Assembly (NCBI RefSeq): GCF_005116645.1
Contig: NZ_SWCM01000002.1
Coordinates: 372,001 to 436,000, forward strand
Length of the DNA stretch: 64,000 nucleotides
From: Desulfopila sp. IMCC35006
Lineage (GTDB): Bacteria > Desulfobacterota > Desulfobulbia > Desulfobulbales > Desulfocapsaceae
Direction: 5' to 3'
The notes under the pieces are model-generated. The model ran no database searches. It saw only the letters and a program-made list of their open reading frames with translations, and was not told the DNA's origin. Position numbers and translations under genes: made by a program. Shown here in pieces: positions 62,875-64,000 of the stretch. The number at the start of each line of letters is the position of its first letter. The stretch's first letter is position 1.

Positions 62875-63723
62875 ATGCCCCCATACTCTATCGACAAAGT
62901 CCAATTCCGGCGGGTGTTTTGTCTTGCTTGCCAAATGACTGAAAATACCGATACTTTTCCTGGAGATCGCAGATTACCGCTCACAGGGGCAACAAATTTT
63001 CGCGACCTTGGCTGGTACCCGACAGCCGAATTTCGCCGGGTAAAGAAGGGACTGGTCTATCGTTCGGATCACCTCTCCCGCCTCACTGCGGAAGATCAAC
63101 AAATTCTCGAGAGTCTCCGGTTCAAGTTGGTTTGCGATCTAAGAACTGTGCGCGAGCAGCAGAAGGCTCCGGACCTCCTGCCCGTAAGCGACACAATGCG
63201 TCTGCTTTCTCTGCCCATAGAGGCCCAGGGCTTTGACCCGTCGACAGCCATCGACCGACTGCGGAAAGGAGACGACAGATGGCTGTCCATGGATTTTTTC
63301 ATCGAACTCTACCGGCGATATCTTGACGATTTCGGACCTGTGTGGGGCAAAGTGATCAGTCTTGCTGCCTCTTCCGCCAATCTGCCGCTGGTCTTTCACT
63401 GTACCGGCGGCAAGGATCGCACTGGAATCTGTGCAGCATTGCTGCTCAAAGTACTTGGCGTGCAGGAGGCGAACATCTTCTTTGATTATGATCAGTCAAA
63501 TATCTGCAATGCCGAACGGCTGCAATCGATTTATGCCGAGTTTGCTGCTTTGGGTGTAGGGCCCGAAAAAGCCGCACCTTATCTACAGGCACCGACCGAA
63601 CTCTTGGTTGCCATGTTTGATCACCTTAAAAAAAACTACGGTACTATCGAAGACTATCTGACAAAAAAGGCGGGGCTGCAAGAGACAACGATCATAGCCT
63701 TACGGGAAGGATTGTTGCAATGA
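62875..63723 (+). CDS. Tyrosine-specific protein phosphatase family protein (Y_phosphatase3)
   Basis: 282 residues. N-terminal block LPLTGATNFRDLG and active-site P-loop HCTGGKDRTGIC (Cys nucleophile, Arg) identify the PTP/DSP family of LMW-unrelated bacterial phosphatases such as LipA-like MptpB. Substrates may be phosphotyrosine, phosphoinositides or others. The start is uncertain: ATG 62875 or ATG 62935, neither with a good ribosome-binding site. It is coupled to the next gene by ATGA. Confidence 0.88.
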   Translation: MPPYSIDKVQFRRVFCLACQMTENTDTFPGDRRLPLTGATNFRDLGWYPTAEFRRVKKGLVYRSDHLSRLTAEDQQILESLRFKLVCDLRTVREQQKAPDLLPVSDTMRLLSLPIEAQGFDPSTAIDRLRKGDDRWLSMDFFIELYRRYLDDFGPVWGKVISLAASSANLPLVFHCTGGKDRTGICAALLLKVLGVQEANIFFDYDQSNICNAERLQSIYAEFAALGVGPEKAAPYLQAPTELLVAMFDHLKKNYGTIEDYLTKKAGLQETTIIALREGLLQ

Positions 63724-64000
63724 AAAATCCGTCAGATACCACTGGAGGACATCCAGAAAAGTTCATCTCCCAAGACGAGCACCGACAGGAGGCACTGTTA
63801 CGATTGCGGCACCAATCGCGGTTTGCCGCAATGCTCCTTTTCTCCCCCTGGTTGACGACCGTATTCCTTTTCTGGTCATTCCTTCAAGACGAACCGATCA
63901 CCGTCCTGGCGCTTCTCCCCGGGCTGGTGGTAGCGATCTACCTGCAACAATATCTGTCAGGTCATCTGGCGAGCAACCATCGTTTTTTTGAAGAGGGCCA
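63720..64000 (+). CDS. Membrane protein, 3' end outside window
   Basis: ATG at 63720 overlaps the phosphatase stop (ATGA). My translation starts MKNPSDTTGGHPEKF, has a charged amphipathic region (EALLRLRHQSR) and two hydrophobic segments (about residues 40-52 and 59-77), so at least two passes in the membrane are predicted. I do not recognise a family from this N-terminal part. Confidence 0.75.
   Translation, partial: MKNPSDTTGGHPEKFISQDEHRQEALLRLRHQSRFAAMLLFSPWLTTVFLFWSFLQDEPITVLALLPGLVVAIYLQQYLSGHLASNHRFFEEG

Overview
The window reads as a chromosomal segment of a Gram-negative, anaerobic deltaproteobacterium, most likely of the Desulfobulbales (Desulfotalea/Desulfocapsa-like sulfur and sulfate reducers). 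This is an inference from gene content: partial futalosine menaquinone route, DVU0298-family protein, NifU/NifS pair, KamA-like radical SAM enzyme, MshEN-type GspE ATPase, KDO and O-antigen genes, and moderate GC. No 16S or sulfate-reduction gene is present to confirm it. Coding density is high, and most genes sit in short operons with 4-base or similar overlaps.

Layout. 1-4.8 kb (minus): an ole-type operon, oleB-oleC-oleD (long-chain olefin formation, no oleA here), translationally coupled to a truncated M48 metallopeptidase. 5.1-5.6 kb: cold-shock gene with a long leader and a bidirectional terminator. 5.6-10.1 kb: malic-enzyme homologue with altered substrate residues, KamA-like radical SAM protein, HDOD-GGDEF regulator. 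10.1-17.6 kb: priA-galU (minus) and hrpA plus a 45-residue membrane peptide (plus). 17.6-24.7 kb: hybrid histidine kinase, YvcK-like protein with a long C-terminal extension, kdsB, rsmJ, rlmH, YkgJ-type protein. 24.8-30.8 kb: fucosyltransferase-like GT10, O-antigen ligase, AlgH and glgB, bracketed by two long palindromes that share a core in opposite orientation. 31-37.8 kb (minus): GspE-type ATPase with a cNMP-binding tail, ELM1-like protein and GT4 in one operon; nifU-nifS upstream. 37.9-44.1 kb: phosphohexomutase, Trm112, proC-nadK, NtrC-type regulator, PHP phosphoesterase. 44.4-50.4 kb: two envelope lipoproteins (one FlgO-like), an SDR, HEAT-repeat and cNMP/DUF4388 proteins, shikimate kinase, YgbA. 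50.4-59 kb (minus): purC, a DUF3108 protein, mqnP, mqnA, mqnX, mqnC, mqnE, and an RpoD-type sigma factor. 59.3-64 kb: malQ, tRNA-Glu(CTC), a decayed IS3 element, yceI, a protein-tyrosine-phosphatase-like gene and a truncated membrane-protein gene.

How the genes work together. Five of the menaquinone steps (MqnA, E, X, C and the prenyltransferase) lie in one minus-strand run, as expected for an anaerobic respirer. GlgB, MalQ, GalU and the phosphohexomutase are dispersed parts of glycogen and sugar-nucleotide metabolism. KdsB, GT10, the O-antigen ligase and two further sugar/envelope genes point to a decorated LPS.

The most unusual signals are a dispersed intergenic element with two hairpins and compensatory arm changes (near 35.6, 44.2 and 49.9 kb), the paired long palindromes, the malic-enzyme homologue lacking two usual substrate ligands, and the GspE-cNMP fusion. 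I found no CRISPR array, defence island, prophage or clearly novel multigene system.
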